The notes below the pieces were generated by a model. The model searched no databases. It had not been told where the DNA came from and worked only from the letters and a program-made list of their open reading frames with translations. A stretch of 64,000 nucleotides of DNA from Paraburkholderia sediminicola (lineage in GTDB: Bacteria; Pseudomonadota; Gammaproteobacteria; Burkholderiales; Burkholderiaceae): positions 1 to 64,000 of the forward strand of contig NZ_CADIKC010000016.1 in assembly GCF_902859805.1 (NCBI RefSeq), written 5' to 3'. Position 1 is the first letter of the stretch; each line of letters opens with the position of its first letter. Below, in pieces: positions 47,552 through 54,587 of this stretch. The position numbers and the translations under genes are program-made.

Positions 47552-49288
47552 ATGAAAGCTTCCCGTTTCTTTATCGGCACACTGAAAGAAGCGCCCGCCG
47601 ACGCCGAGATCGTCAGCCACAAGCTCATGGTGCGCGCCGGCATGATCCGCCGCGTTGCCGGTGGCATCTACAACTACCTGCCGGTCGGCCTGCGTTCGAT
47701 CCGCAAGGTGGAAGCCATCGTGCGCGAAGAAATGAACCGGGCAGGCGCGATCGAACTGTTGATGCCTTCGGTGCAGCCGGCTGAACTGTGGCAGGAATCG
47801 GGCCGTTGGGAAAAATACGGCCCTGAACTGTTGCGCTTCAAGGATCGCAAGCAATCCGATTTCGTGCTCGGACCGACGCACGAAGAAGTGGTCACGGACA
47901 TCGCGCGCGGCCAGATCAAGAGCTACCGCCAGTTGCCGGTCAACTTCTATCAGGTCCAGACGAAGTTTCGCGACGAGATTCGTCCGCGTTTCGGCGTGAT
48001 GCGTGGCCGCGAATTCATCATGAAAGACGCGTACTCGTTCGACAAAGACGCGGAAGGCCTGCGCGAGTCGTATCGCAAGATGTACGACGCGTACGTGCGC
48101 ATCTTCACGCGCCTTGGTCTGGATTTCCGCGCAGTGGCAGCAGACAACGGTTCGATCGGCGGCAGCGGTTCGCATGAATTCCACGTGATCGCCGACACCG
48201 GTGAAGACGCGATCGCGTATTGCCCGACCTCGGAGTTCGCCGCGAACGTTGAGGCGGCCGAAGCGTTGCCGCTGTACGCGGAACGCGCAGCGCCGACCGA
48301 AGAGATGAAGAAGACGGCAACGCCGGGGAAAGCCAAGTGCGAGGCCGTCGCCGAGCTGCTGAACATCCCGCTTGAGCGCACGATCAAGTCGATCATCCTC
48401 GCCACGGAAAACGAAGGCGCCGAACCGACCATCTGGTTGCTGATGCTGCGCGGCGATCACGAGCTGAACGAGATCAAGGCAAGCAAGCTGCCGGGTCTGG
48501 CGGACTTCCGCATGGCGACCGAAGCCGAGATCATCGAGACCTTCGGCACGCCGCCGGGTTACCTCGGCCCGATCAACACGAAGAAGCCGATCAAGGTCAT
48601 CGCGGATCGCACGGTCGCGAACATGAGCGACTTCGTGGTGGGCACGAACGAAGTGGATTACCACACCACCGGCGTGAACTGGGGCCGCGATCTGCCGGAG
48701 CCGGTCGTCGCTGATATCCGCAATGTGAAGAAGGGCGATCCGTCGCCGGACGGCAAGGGCGTGATCGACATCTGCCGTGGCATCGAAGTCGGCCACGTGT
48801 TCCAGCTCGGGAAGAAATACTCGGAAGCGATGAACGCGACCTGTCTCGACGAGAACGGCAAGCCGCAGCCGATGGAAATGGGCTGCTACGGCATCGGCAT
48901 CACGCGTATTCTGGGCGCGGCGATCGAACAGAATTTCGACGACAAGGGCATTATCTGGCCGGAGTCGATCGCACCGTTCGAAGTCGTGCTGTGCCCGATG
49001 GGTTACGACCGCAGCGAAGCCGTGCGTGAGCAGGCCGACAAGCTGTACGCGGAACTCGTCGAAGCGGGCATTGATGTGATCCTCGATGATCGCGGTGAGC
49101 GTCCGGGCGTGATGTTCGCCGACTGGGAGCTGATCGGCGTGCCGCATCGTCTGGTGATCGGCGATCGTGGTCTCAAGGACGGCAAGCTCGAGTATCAAGG
49201 CCGCCGCGACGCTGAAGCGACGCTGCTGCCGGTCGAAGACGCCGCTCAAACGGTGATCGGCAAGGTTCGCGCTGCATTGGCGCAATAA
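47552..49288 (+). CDS. proS: Proline--tRNA ligase
   Basis: Class II aminoacyl-tRNA synthetase charging tRNA-Pro. The 578-residue length is the bacterial type with an editing (INS) domain between motifs 2 and 3. It starts MKASRFFIGTLKEAPADAEI, with motif 1 around residue 40-65, motif 2 around FRDEIRPRFGVMRGREFIMKDAYSF (split here, near 133-157), the YbaK-like editing insertion about 225-400, and motif 3 GCYGIGITRILGA near 445. ATG at 47552. Confidence 0.95.
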   Translation: MKASRFFIGTLKEAPADAEIVSHKLMVRAGMIRRVAGGIYNYLPVGLRSIRKVEAIVREEMNRAGAIELLMPSVQPAELWQESGRWEKYGPELLRFKDRKQSDFVLGPTHEEVVTDIARGQIKSYRQLPVNFYQVQTKFRDEIRPRFGVMRGREFIMKDAYSFDKDAEGLRESYRKMYDAYVRIFTRLGLDFRAVAADNGSIGGSGSHEFHVIADTGEDAIAYCPTSEFAANVEAAEALPLYAERAAPTEEMKKTATPGKAKCEAVAELLNIPLERTIKSIILATENEGAEPTIWLLMLRGDHELNEIKASKLPGLADFRMATEAEIIETFGTPPGYLGPINTKKPIKVIADRTVANMSDFVVGTNEVDYHTTGVNWGRDLPEPVVADIRNVKKGDPSPDGKGVIDICRGIEVGHVFQLGKKYSEAMNATCLDENGKPQPMEMGCYGIGITRILGAAIEQNFDDKGIIWPESIAPFEVVLCPMGYDRSEAVREQADKLYAELVEAGIDVILDDRGERPGVMFADWELIGVPHRLVIGDRGLKDGKLEYQGRRDAEATLLPVEDAAQTVIGKVRAALAQ

Positions 49289-49300
49289 GCGGAGCGGACG

Positions 49301-49900
49301 GTGGAGTACACCTTCGTATCTGCGACCGTCCTGCTGATTCTGATCACTGATCCGCTAGGCAACATTCCGCTCTTTATCAGTTGTCTGCGGAGCGTATCGC
49401 CCAAGCGGCGCACGATCGTCATTCTCCGTGAGGTGGCGATCGCCTTTGCGATCCTGCTGATCTTCATGGTGGTCGGCGACCGCTTTCTGCGCATGATGAG
49501 TCTGACCGACCAGTCTTTGCGCATCGGCGGCGGGATTGTGCTGTTTCTGATTGCACTCAGAATGGTGTTTCCGCATCCGGACGGCCCGTTCGGTGGCGAC
49601 ACGCGAGGCGGCGAGCCGCTCATCGTGCCGCTCGCCATTCCGGCATTGGCGGGTCCCTCGGCGCTGGCGACGGTGATGTTGCTGACGTCGCAGGCACCCG
49701 GCAAGATGTTCGAATGGATCGGCGCGCTGACCGTCACGATGGTCGTCTGCGCGATCGTGCTGATGCTGGCGGAGCGCATTCAGGCGTGGCTCGGCGAGCG
49801 TGCCATGATGGCCTTCGAACGGCTGATGGGATTGGTGCTGGTGGCGATCTCAGTTGAGATGATGCTCGGCGGTATCCGCTCTTTTGTGCATCAACTTTGA
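49301..49900 (+). CDS. MarC family integral membrane protein
   Basis: The 199-residue protein has about six membrane helices and the MarC/UPF0056 pattern (TDPLGNIPLFISCLRS near 17, PLAIPALAGPSALATVM near 110). Function is unknown; the E. coli name came from proximity to the mar locus and does not imply drug resistance. The start is GTG at 49301, 12 bases after the proS stop, so it is probably cotranscribed with proS. Confidence 0.85.
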   Translation: MEYTFVSATVLLILITDPLGNIPLFISCLRSVSPKRRTIVILREVAIAFAILLIFMVVGDRFLRMMSLTDQSLRIGGGIVLFLIALRMVFPHPDGPFGGDTRGGEPLIVPLAIPALAGPSALATVMLLTSQAPGKMFEWIGALTVTMVVCAIVLMLAERIQAWLGERAMMAFERLMGLVLVAISVEMMLGGIRSFVHQL

Positions 49901-49971
49901 GTGAGGTCTGGTGCGGGGTTCAGCACGGCCACGTGGGCGCAGCAGTGCTATCAACCACCAGCCTGAAAAAC

Positions 49972-49998
49972 AAAAAGCGGCCGTAGGCCGCTTTTTTT
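49972..49998. terminator. Bidirectional intrinsic terminator between marC-like gene and hpt
   Basis: An 11-bp stem (49972-49982 with 49986-49996) is flanked by A5 and T7 runs and serves the convergent genes on both sides. Confidence 0.9.
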
Positions 49999-50042
49999 AC
50001 GCCGATGCGCGCCGTAAATGGCGCCGGCAGAACAACCAGGCT

Positions 50043-50594
50043 TTAAGCCCCCTCGGTCAACGCCCGAATGGTCGGCAGGTTGCGCCAGTAGCCCTTGGCG
50101 TCCATCCCGCAACCGAACACGTAGCGATCCGGCACTTCGAAACCACAGTAGTCCGGGCGCAGCGGCTTCGCCTTCGGAATGATCTTTTCGCACAGCACCG
50201 CGCTCAGGAAGCGCTTAGCGCCCATCGCGAGGATGCGATCGCGGATCGCGGCCATCGTCTCGCCTTCGTCGAGGATGTCGTCGAGCACCAGCACGACGCG
50301 ATCCTTTACCGACTCGGCCGGCGCCACGCGCCACTGCATCTCGTTGCCACCCTTGGTGGTGTTGCGATAGCGGGTCAGGTGGATGTAGTCGAACTCGAGC
50401 GGGAAATCGAGGTGCGGCAGCAGCATGCCGGTGAACACCGCCGCCCCGCCCATCACCGAAAGTACGAGCGGAAAGTCCTCGCTCATCTCGTTGCGGATGG
50501 CGGCAGCCATGCCGCTGATCGACGCGTTGACGTCGTCGGCCGAAACGATTTCTTCGGAGTGGCTAAAAATATGGAGAGCTTCTTCGCGGTTCAT
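50043..50594 (-). CDS. hpt: Hypoxanthine-guanine phosphoribosyltransferase
   Basis: Purine salvage enzyme of 183 residues. The PRPP-binding motif VVLVLDDILDEGET lies near 99-112, and the purine pocket near YRNTTKGGNEM and GFEVPDRYVFGCGMD. ATG at 50594. It lies in tandem behind ffh on the minus strand, with 143 bases between. Preference for hypoxanthine versus guanine is not inferable. Confidence 0.87.
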   Translation of the reverse strand: MNREEALHIFSHSEEIVSADDVNASISGMAAAIRNEMSEDFPLVLSVMGGAAVFTGMLLPHLDFPLEFDYIHLTRYRNTTKGGNEMQWRVAPAESVKDRVVLVLDDILDEGETMAAIRDRILAMGAKRFLSAVLCEKIIPKAKPLRPDYCGFEVPDRYVFGCGMDAKGYWRNLPTIRALTEGA

Positions 50595-50737
50595 GACGTC
50601 TGACGGGCGGTAACTGTATACATAGTGTGGGTGAGAACGGCGGCGTGCGGTACAGAATAAACCCGCAGAAATCCGGAGTCAGCCACGCGTGCCGTAATTC
50701 ACACACGGGGACACGCGCGCCGCCGTCTTGCTAAAGC

Positions 50738-52105
50738 TTAGCGCATGCCGGGCATCATGCCCTTCATGCCGCGCATCATCTTCTGCAGATTGCCGCCCTT
50801 CAGCTTCTTCATCATGGTGCGCATCTGGTCGTATTGATTCAGCATGCGGTTGACTTCCTGCACCTGCACGCCCGCGCCGGCGGCAATGCGGCGCTTGCGC
50901 GTGGCCTTGATCAGATCGGGCTTGGCGCGCTCGAGCGGTGTCATCGAATTGATGATGCCTTCCATGCGGCGCATCTGCTTTTCGGCCTGGCCCATGTCGG
51001 CGCCGGCGGCGGCTTGCTGGAACTGGGCCGGCAGTTTGTCCATCAGCGACGACAGGCCACCCATGCCCTTCATCTGGGTTAGCTGCGCGCGGAAATCGTT
51101 GAGGTCGAAGTCGCCGCCTTTCTTGACCTTGTCGGCGAGCTTCTGCGCGGCCTGTACGTCTACGCCTTTCTGCGCTTCTTCAACGAGGGCGAGAATGTCG
51201 CCCATGCCGAGAATCCGGTTCGCCATGCGATCCGGATAGAAAATTTCGAGGCCATCGAGCTTTTCGGCGACGCCGACGAACTTGATCGGCTTGCCCGTCA
51301 CGTGACGCACGGAGAGCGCCGCGCCACCGCGTGAATCGCCGTCGAGCTTGGTGAGGACGACGCCGGTGAGCGGCAATGCGTCGCTAAAGGCCTTCGCGGT
51401 GTTGACCGCATCCTGGCCGAGCATCGCGTCGACGACGAACAGCGTTTCCGCCGGTTTCAGCGTGCTGTGCAGCGCGGCGATTTCGGCCATCATCGCTTCG
51501 TCGATACCGAGACGGCCGGCCGTGTCGACCAGCAGCACGTCGTGGTAGTGGCGCTTGGCCCAATCCACCGCGGCGATCGCGATATCCACCGGCTTCTGAT
51601 CCGGTTCCGACGGGAAGAAGTCCGCGCCGACCTGCTCGGTCACCGTCTTCAACTGCGCAATAGCAGCCGGGCGGTAGACGTCGCACGAAACGGTGAGGAC
51701 CTTCTTCTTGTATTTCTCGCGCAGGAGCTTGGCGAGCTTGCCGACCGTGGTCGTCTTACCGGCGCCTTGCAGACCCGCCATCAGGATGACGGCCGGCGGC
51801 GTGACGGCGAGATTCAGCTCGACTGCCTTGCCTTCATAGTCGCCACCGATGATCGCGGTCAGCTCGCGTTGCACCACGCCGACCAGCGCCTGGCCCGGGG
51901 ACAGGCTGCTGATCACCTCTTCGCCGAGCGCTTTTTCCTTCACCTTGGCGATGAACTCGCGCACGACGGGCAGCGCCACGTCCGCCTCGAGAAGCGCGAG
52001 GCGCACTTCGCGCAGCATTTCCTGGGTGTTCGCCTCGGTGAGCCGGGCTTCGCCGCGCAGCGTCTTGACGACGCGCGCCATCCGTTGAGTCAGATTGTCG
52101 AGCAT
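50738..52105 (-). CDS. ffh: Signal recognition particle protein Ffh
   Basis: SRP54 GTPase that binds 4.5S RNA and delivers nascent membrane proteins to FtsY. The 455-residue protein has the N domain (1-90), the G domain with GLQGAGKTTTVGKLAK near 105, DTAGRLGIDE near 189 and TKLDGDSRGGAALS near 246. The Met-rich M domain (300-455) ends in GNLQKMMRGMKGMMPGM. It is divergent from the CcsA-like gene. No 4.5S RNA gene was seen nearby. Confidence 0.95.
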   Translation of the reverse strand: MLDNLTQRMARVVKTLRGEARLTEANTQEMLREVRLALLEADVALPVVREFIAKVKEKALGEEVISSLSPGQALVGVVQRELTAIIGGDYEGKAVELNLAVTPPAVILMAGLQGAGKTTTVGKLAKLLREKYKKKVLTVSCDVYRPAAIAQLKTVTEQVGADFFPSEPDQKPVDIAIAAVDWAKRHYHDVLLVDTAGRLGIDEAMMAEIAALHSTLKPAETLFVVDAMLGQDAVNTAKAFSDALPLTGVVLTKLDGDSRGGAALSVRHVTGKPIKFVGVAEKLDGLEIFYPDRMANRILGMGDILALVEEAQKGVDVQAAQKLADKVKKGGDFDLNDFRAQLTQMKGMGGLSSLMDKLPAQFQQAAAGADMGQAEKQMRRMEGIINSMTPLERAKPDLIKATRKRRIAAGAGVQVQEVNRMLNQYDQMRTMMKKLKGGNLQKMMRGMKGMMPGMR

Positions 52106-52186
52106 GGGGAGCGATGAACAGTGCGGCCGGAGCGGGGCGCGATGCGGGAGACGTCGCGGAGCAGGGGCCTAGTGTAAACTTCGAAT

Positions 52187-53113
52187 ATGGATATTGTACT
52201 GTATGCCCTCACTGCGCTCCTCTACGGCGGTCTCGCCGTGGCCGGCTGGCGCTCGCACCGGCACGCCGCCTTGCGCCCCATGCTCGAGAGCGTGCCGCCG
52301 GTGCCCGTCTCCGCGGGCATCCCGGCCTCATCGGCCGCTTCGGGCATGAGCACCTCGGGCCGCGCGCTGCTGTTTGTCGCGCTGCTGGCCCACGGCGTGC
52401 TGCTGCACACCACCATCTTTCCCCAGAACGCGATGGTGTTCGGTTTCGCGTTCGCGCTGTCGGCGATGTTCTGGCTCGGCGCCGGCATCTACTGGATCGA
52501 GAGCTTTTTCTTTCCACTCGACGGCTTGCGCCTGCTGGTGTTGCCGCTCGCCTGCGTCGCTTCTTTATTGCCGCTGGCGTTCAACGGCGTGCGCGTGCTG
52601 CCGTATTCGGCCGCGCCGATGTTCAAGCTGCATTTTCTGATCGCCAATATCGCGTACGGTCTGTTCGCGATCGCGGCGCTGCACGCGGTTCTGATGCTGC
52701 TGGTCGAGCGGCGCCTGCATGCCATGCGCGGCGGCATGTCGCAACGCAATGCGGCTGCGGCGGGCAACGGCTGGCTGTCAAGCTGGCTCGACACCTTGCC
52801 GCCGCTGCTGACACTTGAAAAGCTGCTGTTCCGTCTGATCGGCGCCGGCTTCGTGCTGCTCACGCTGACGCTGGTATCGGGCATTCTGTTCAGCGAGCAA
52901 CTGGTCGACCGCGCCTTGCGGCTCGACCACAAGACCGTCTTCGCGATTCTCTCGTGGGTGATGTTCGGCGCGCTGCTGACCGCGCGCAAGGTTTCCGGTT
53001 GGCGCGGCCGTGCGGCATTGCGCTGGGTGCTGGCGTCGTTCGTCGCGCTGTTGCTGGCGTACGTTGGCAGCCGTTTCGTATTCGAGGTGCTGTTGCACCG
53101 TGCTGTAGTGTGA
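52187..53113 (+). CDS. Cytochrome c assembly / CcsA-like integral membrane protein
   Basis: The 308-residue protein has about eight membrane helices and the CcsA/CcmC-type cytochrome_C_asm domain, with conserved histidines such as His145 region FKLHFLIANIAYG and LDHKTVFAILSW near 245 that may contact haem. Homologues (YpjD type) often sit beside ffh, as here on the opposite strand. Whether it truly works in cytochrome c maturation is uncertain. PP0621-type and ampD genes follow. Confidence 0.78.
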   Translation: MDIVLYALTALLYGGLAVAGWRSHRHAALRPMLESVPPVPVSAGIPASSAASGMSTSGRALLFVALLAHGVLLHTTIFPQNAMVFGFAFALSAMFWLGAGIYWIESFFFPLDGLRLLVLPLACVASLLPLAFNGVRVLPYSAAPMFKLHFLIANIAYGLFAIAALHAVLMLLVERRLHAMRGGMSQRNAAAAGNGWLSSWLDTLPPLLTLEKLLFRLIGAGFVLLTLTLVSGILFSEQLVDRALRLDHKTVFAILSWVMFGALLTARKVSGWRGRAALRWVLASFVALLLAYVGSRFVFEVLLHRAVV

Positions 53114-53123
53114 GTGTCCTGCT

Positions 53124-53465
53124 ATGCGACAAATTTTTCTGCTGATCCTGTTGTTCATTGTTGGCCAGTGGCTGGTCAAAGCGCTGCGTCGTCATGACGC
53201 GCAAGCGTCGCAACGCACCGGCGCCGGTGCGAATGGCGCCGCGGGTGCCGGCGGTGCAAGAGGCCAGAGCGGTCCGAATGGCGGCGCGCGTGGGCCCAAT
53301 GCGCCGCAAGCGCAGCCCCAGCTCGCCGAGCCGATGATCCGTTGTGCCGAGTGCGGCGTGCACGCGCCGAAGAGCGACTCCGTGGTGGTGGCGGGGCAGC
53401 CTTTCTGCAGCGCCGCGCACGCGCAGCGTCATGGCGCGCGTCCCTCGGGCCGCGACGCCCGATGA
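53124..53465 (+). CDS. PP0621 family protein (membrane anchor plus C-terminal zinc-ribbon-like motif)
   Basis: The 113-residue protein has an N-terminal membrane helix (about 4-20, IFLLILLFIVGQWLV), a low-complexity Gly/Ala/Gln linker, and a C-terminal IRCAECGVHAPKSD segment with CxxC followed by FCSAAHAQRHG, a possible zinc site. The family is uncharacterised. It lies 10 bases after the CcsA-like gene and overlaps ampD by ATGA, so the three form an operon. Confidence 0.75.
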   Translation: MRQIFLLILLFIVGQWLVKALRRHDAQASQRTGAGANGAAGAGGARGQSGPNGGARGPNAPQAQPQLAEPMIRCAECGVHAPKSDSVVVAGQPFCSAAHAQRHGARPSGRDAR

Positions 53466-54058
53466 GCGTCGAGTTCACCGTCGATGCAGACGGTTGGGTC
53501 ACCGCCGCACGCAAGCTGCCATCGCCGAATTTCGAAGCGCGGCCCGAAGGGGCCGTGCCGACGCTTATCGTCGTCCACAACATTAGCTTGCCGCCCAATG
53601 AGTTCGGCGGCACGGCGATCGCCGAACTGTTCCTGAATACCCTCGACTGCGACGCTCACCCGTACTACGACACGCATCTGCGCGGCGTGCGGGTGTCGGC
53701 GCATTTCGTGATTCATCGCGACGGCGCGCTCGAGCAATTCGTGTCCTGCAACGAGCGGGCATGGCACGCCGGGCCGTCGAATTTTTTCGGCCGCGAGCGC
53801 TGCAACGATTTCTCGATCGGCATCGAGCTTGAGGGCAGCGATACGACTGCTTTCGAAGCGGCGCAATACCGCACGCTCGGCACACTTGTGACGGCGCTCA
53901 AGGCTCGCTATCCGGTCGAAGGGCTCGCAGGTCACTCTGACATCGCCCCCGGTCGCAAGACCGATCCAGGGCCCCATTTCGAGTGGCAGCGTCTGCAACG
54001 CGACACCGCGTTGGCGGATCAGTACTTCCCCTATCTCAAGTTTTCCAAAACGCTGTAA
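53462..54058 (+). CDS. ampD: 1,6-anhydro-N-acetylmuramyl-L-alanine amidase AmpD
   Basis: Cytosolic zinc amidase that cuts the peptide from 1,6-anhydroMurNAc during cell-wall recycling and thereby controls AmpC beta-lactamase induction in bacteria that have AmpR. The 198-residue protein starts at ATG 53462 (overlap with the previous stop). Zinc ligands are seen in LIVVHNIS (near residue 39), GHSDIAPGRKTDPGPHF (near 158-172) and the catalytic segment SIGIELEG. The neighbourhood with envelope genes fits. Confidence 0.92.
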   Translation: MSVEFTVDADGWVTAARKLPSPNFEARPEGAVPTLIVVHNISLPPNEFGGTAIAELFLNTLDCDAHPYYDTHLRGVRVSAHFVIHRDGALEQFVSCNERAWHAGPSNFFGRERCNDFSIGIELEGSDTTAFEAAQYRTLGTLVTALKARYPVEGLAGHSDIAPGRKTDPGPHFEWQRLQRDTALADQYFPYLKFSKTL

Positions 54059-54073
54059 CGACCCTTCGCGCAA

Positions 54074-54115
54074 CCTCGCGTGATGCGAGGAGAACAAGGC
54101 GCCGCCTTGTTCTCC
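54074..54115 (+). other. Two back-to-back hairpins after ampD
   Basis: CCTCGC-GTGAT-GCGAGG (54074-54090) abuts an 11-bp perfect stem at 54089-54099 with 54105-54115. No T-run follows. They may form a weak or Rho-assisted terminator, or protect the mRNA 3' end. The two stems share two bases, so one end frays if both form. Confidence 0.5.
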
Positions 54116-54176
54116 GGGGAGTCGGCTTCGCGTCGCGCTATGCAAAAGTCAAGCCTTTGAAAGCAAATAAAACGAT

Positions 54177-54204
54177 TTGACCTGTCTTGAAACTACACTA
54201 TACT
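54177..54204 (+). promoter_or_regulatory. Predicted sigma70 promoter of nrdA
   Basis: TTGACC (54177-54182), a 16-base spacer and TATACT (54199-54204, five of six consensus bases) lie 384 bases upstream of the nrdA ATG. The predicted start is near 54211. The first NrdR box overlaps the -10. Confidence 0.7.
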
Positions 54205-54241
54205 TGGTGCCAGAAATTCAGTTTCGCACTATATCTTGTGT
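54195..54241 (+). promoter_or_regulatory. Two NrdR boxes, 31 bp apart
   Basis: Box 1 at 54195-54210 matches 12 of 16 positions of the NrdR consensus acaCwAtATaTwGtgt; box 2 at 54226-54241 matches 14 of 16. Their start-to-start distance is 31 bp, three helical turns, which is the spacing typical of NrdR operators. Box 1 covers the -10 and box 2 the early transcribed region, so NrdR with bound nucleotides would repress nrdA. Confidence 0.8.
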
Positions 54242-54245
54242 CCAG

Positions 54246-54278
54246 TGTGTATAACTCTGTGCATAACTGAGTGCATAA
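54246..54278 (-). promoter_or_regulatory. Three DnaA-box-like 9-mers at a 12-bp pitch
   Basis: On the plus strand TGTGTATAA (54246), TGTGCATAA (54258) and AGTGCATAA (54270) are complements of TTATACACA, TTATGCACA and TTATGCACT. The first two match the DnaA consensus TTATnCACA at nine of nine, the third at eight of nine. E. coli nrdAB is also controlled by DnaA boxes at its promoter. The even 12-bp step and downstream position are unusual. Confidence 0.6.
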
Positions 54279-54587
54279 GTCTGCGGCGCCCCGCTTCCTG
54301 AGCACGGCGCCGCAAGCATTCCGGGCAGCGAAAAATATTCCTGCGGCGTGGCCGGTCGAGAGAACCGGCAGCGTCCAGAAGCATTCAGGAAAAGGGCATA
54401 GCAAGTGATCGCGACACACATGGTGAAGACCGTTATCAATTCGAACCAGGCTTCACCGCTGTCGCATCCCGCCACCCGGCTCAGCCGGCCTTTTTCCTGC
54501 ACCCCATCGCTTGCGCACGCGGCGGCGCAGCGTTCGTTTTAATCCGCGGTTACCTCCGCAACATTTCCAAGACCAGGAGCTTTGCAC
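54279..54587 (+). promoter_or_regulatory. Long 5' leader of nrdA
   Basis: From the predicted start near 54211 the leader is about 375 bases. After the DnaA-like boxes it is GC-rich. It contains a possible 44-residue ORF (GTG 54403 to stop 54537), inside which CCGGC-TCA-GCCGG at 54477-54489 is followed by a T5 tract, resembling a weak terminator. The site CAGGAGC at 54574-54580 serves the nrdA ATG. I recognise no known riboswitch. Confidence 0.4.

Noticed and set aside
41203..47552. A regulatory link (T-box type) between tRNA-Pro(CGG) and proS
   Set aside because: T-box leaders are not expected in this group and I found no specifier or antiterminator structure in front of proS; the 6-kb proximity looks like chance.
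54246..54278. DnaA boxes as part of a chromosomal replication origin
   Set aside because: No AT-rich unwinding region, no dnaA-dnaN or gidA genes nearby, and only three boxes; promoter control of nrdA explains them better.
54279..54587. A cobalamin riboswitch in front of nrdA
   Set aside because: The enzyme is class Ia (NrdA with NrdB), not the B12-dependent class II, and no B12-box-like sequence is visible.
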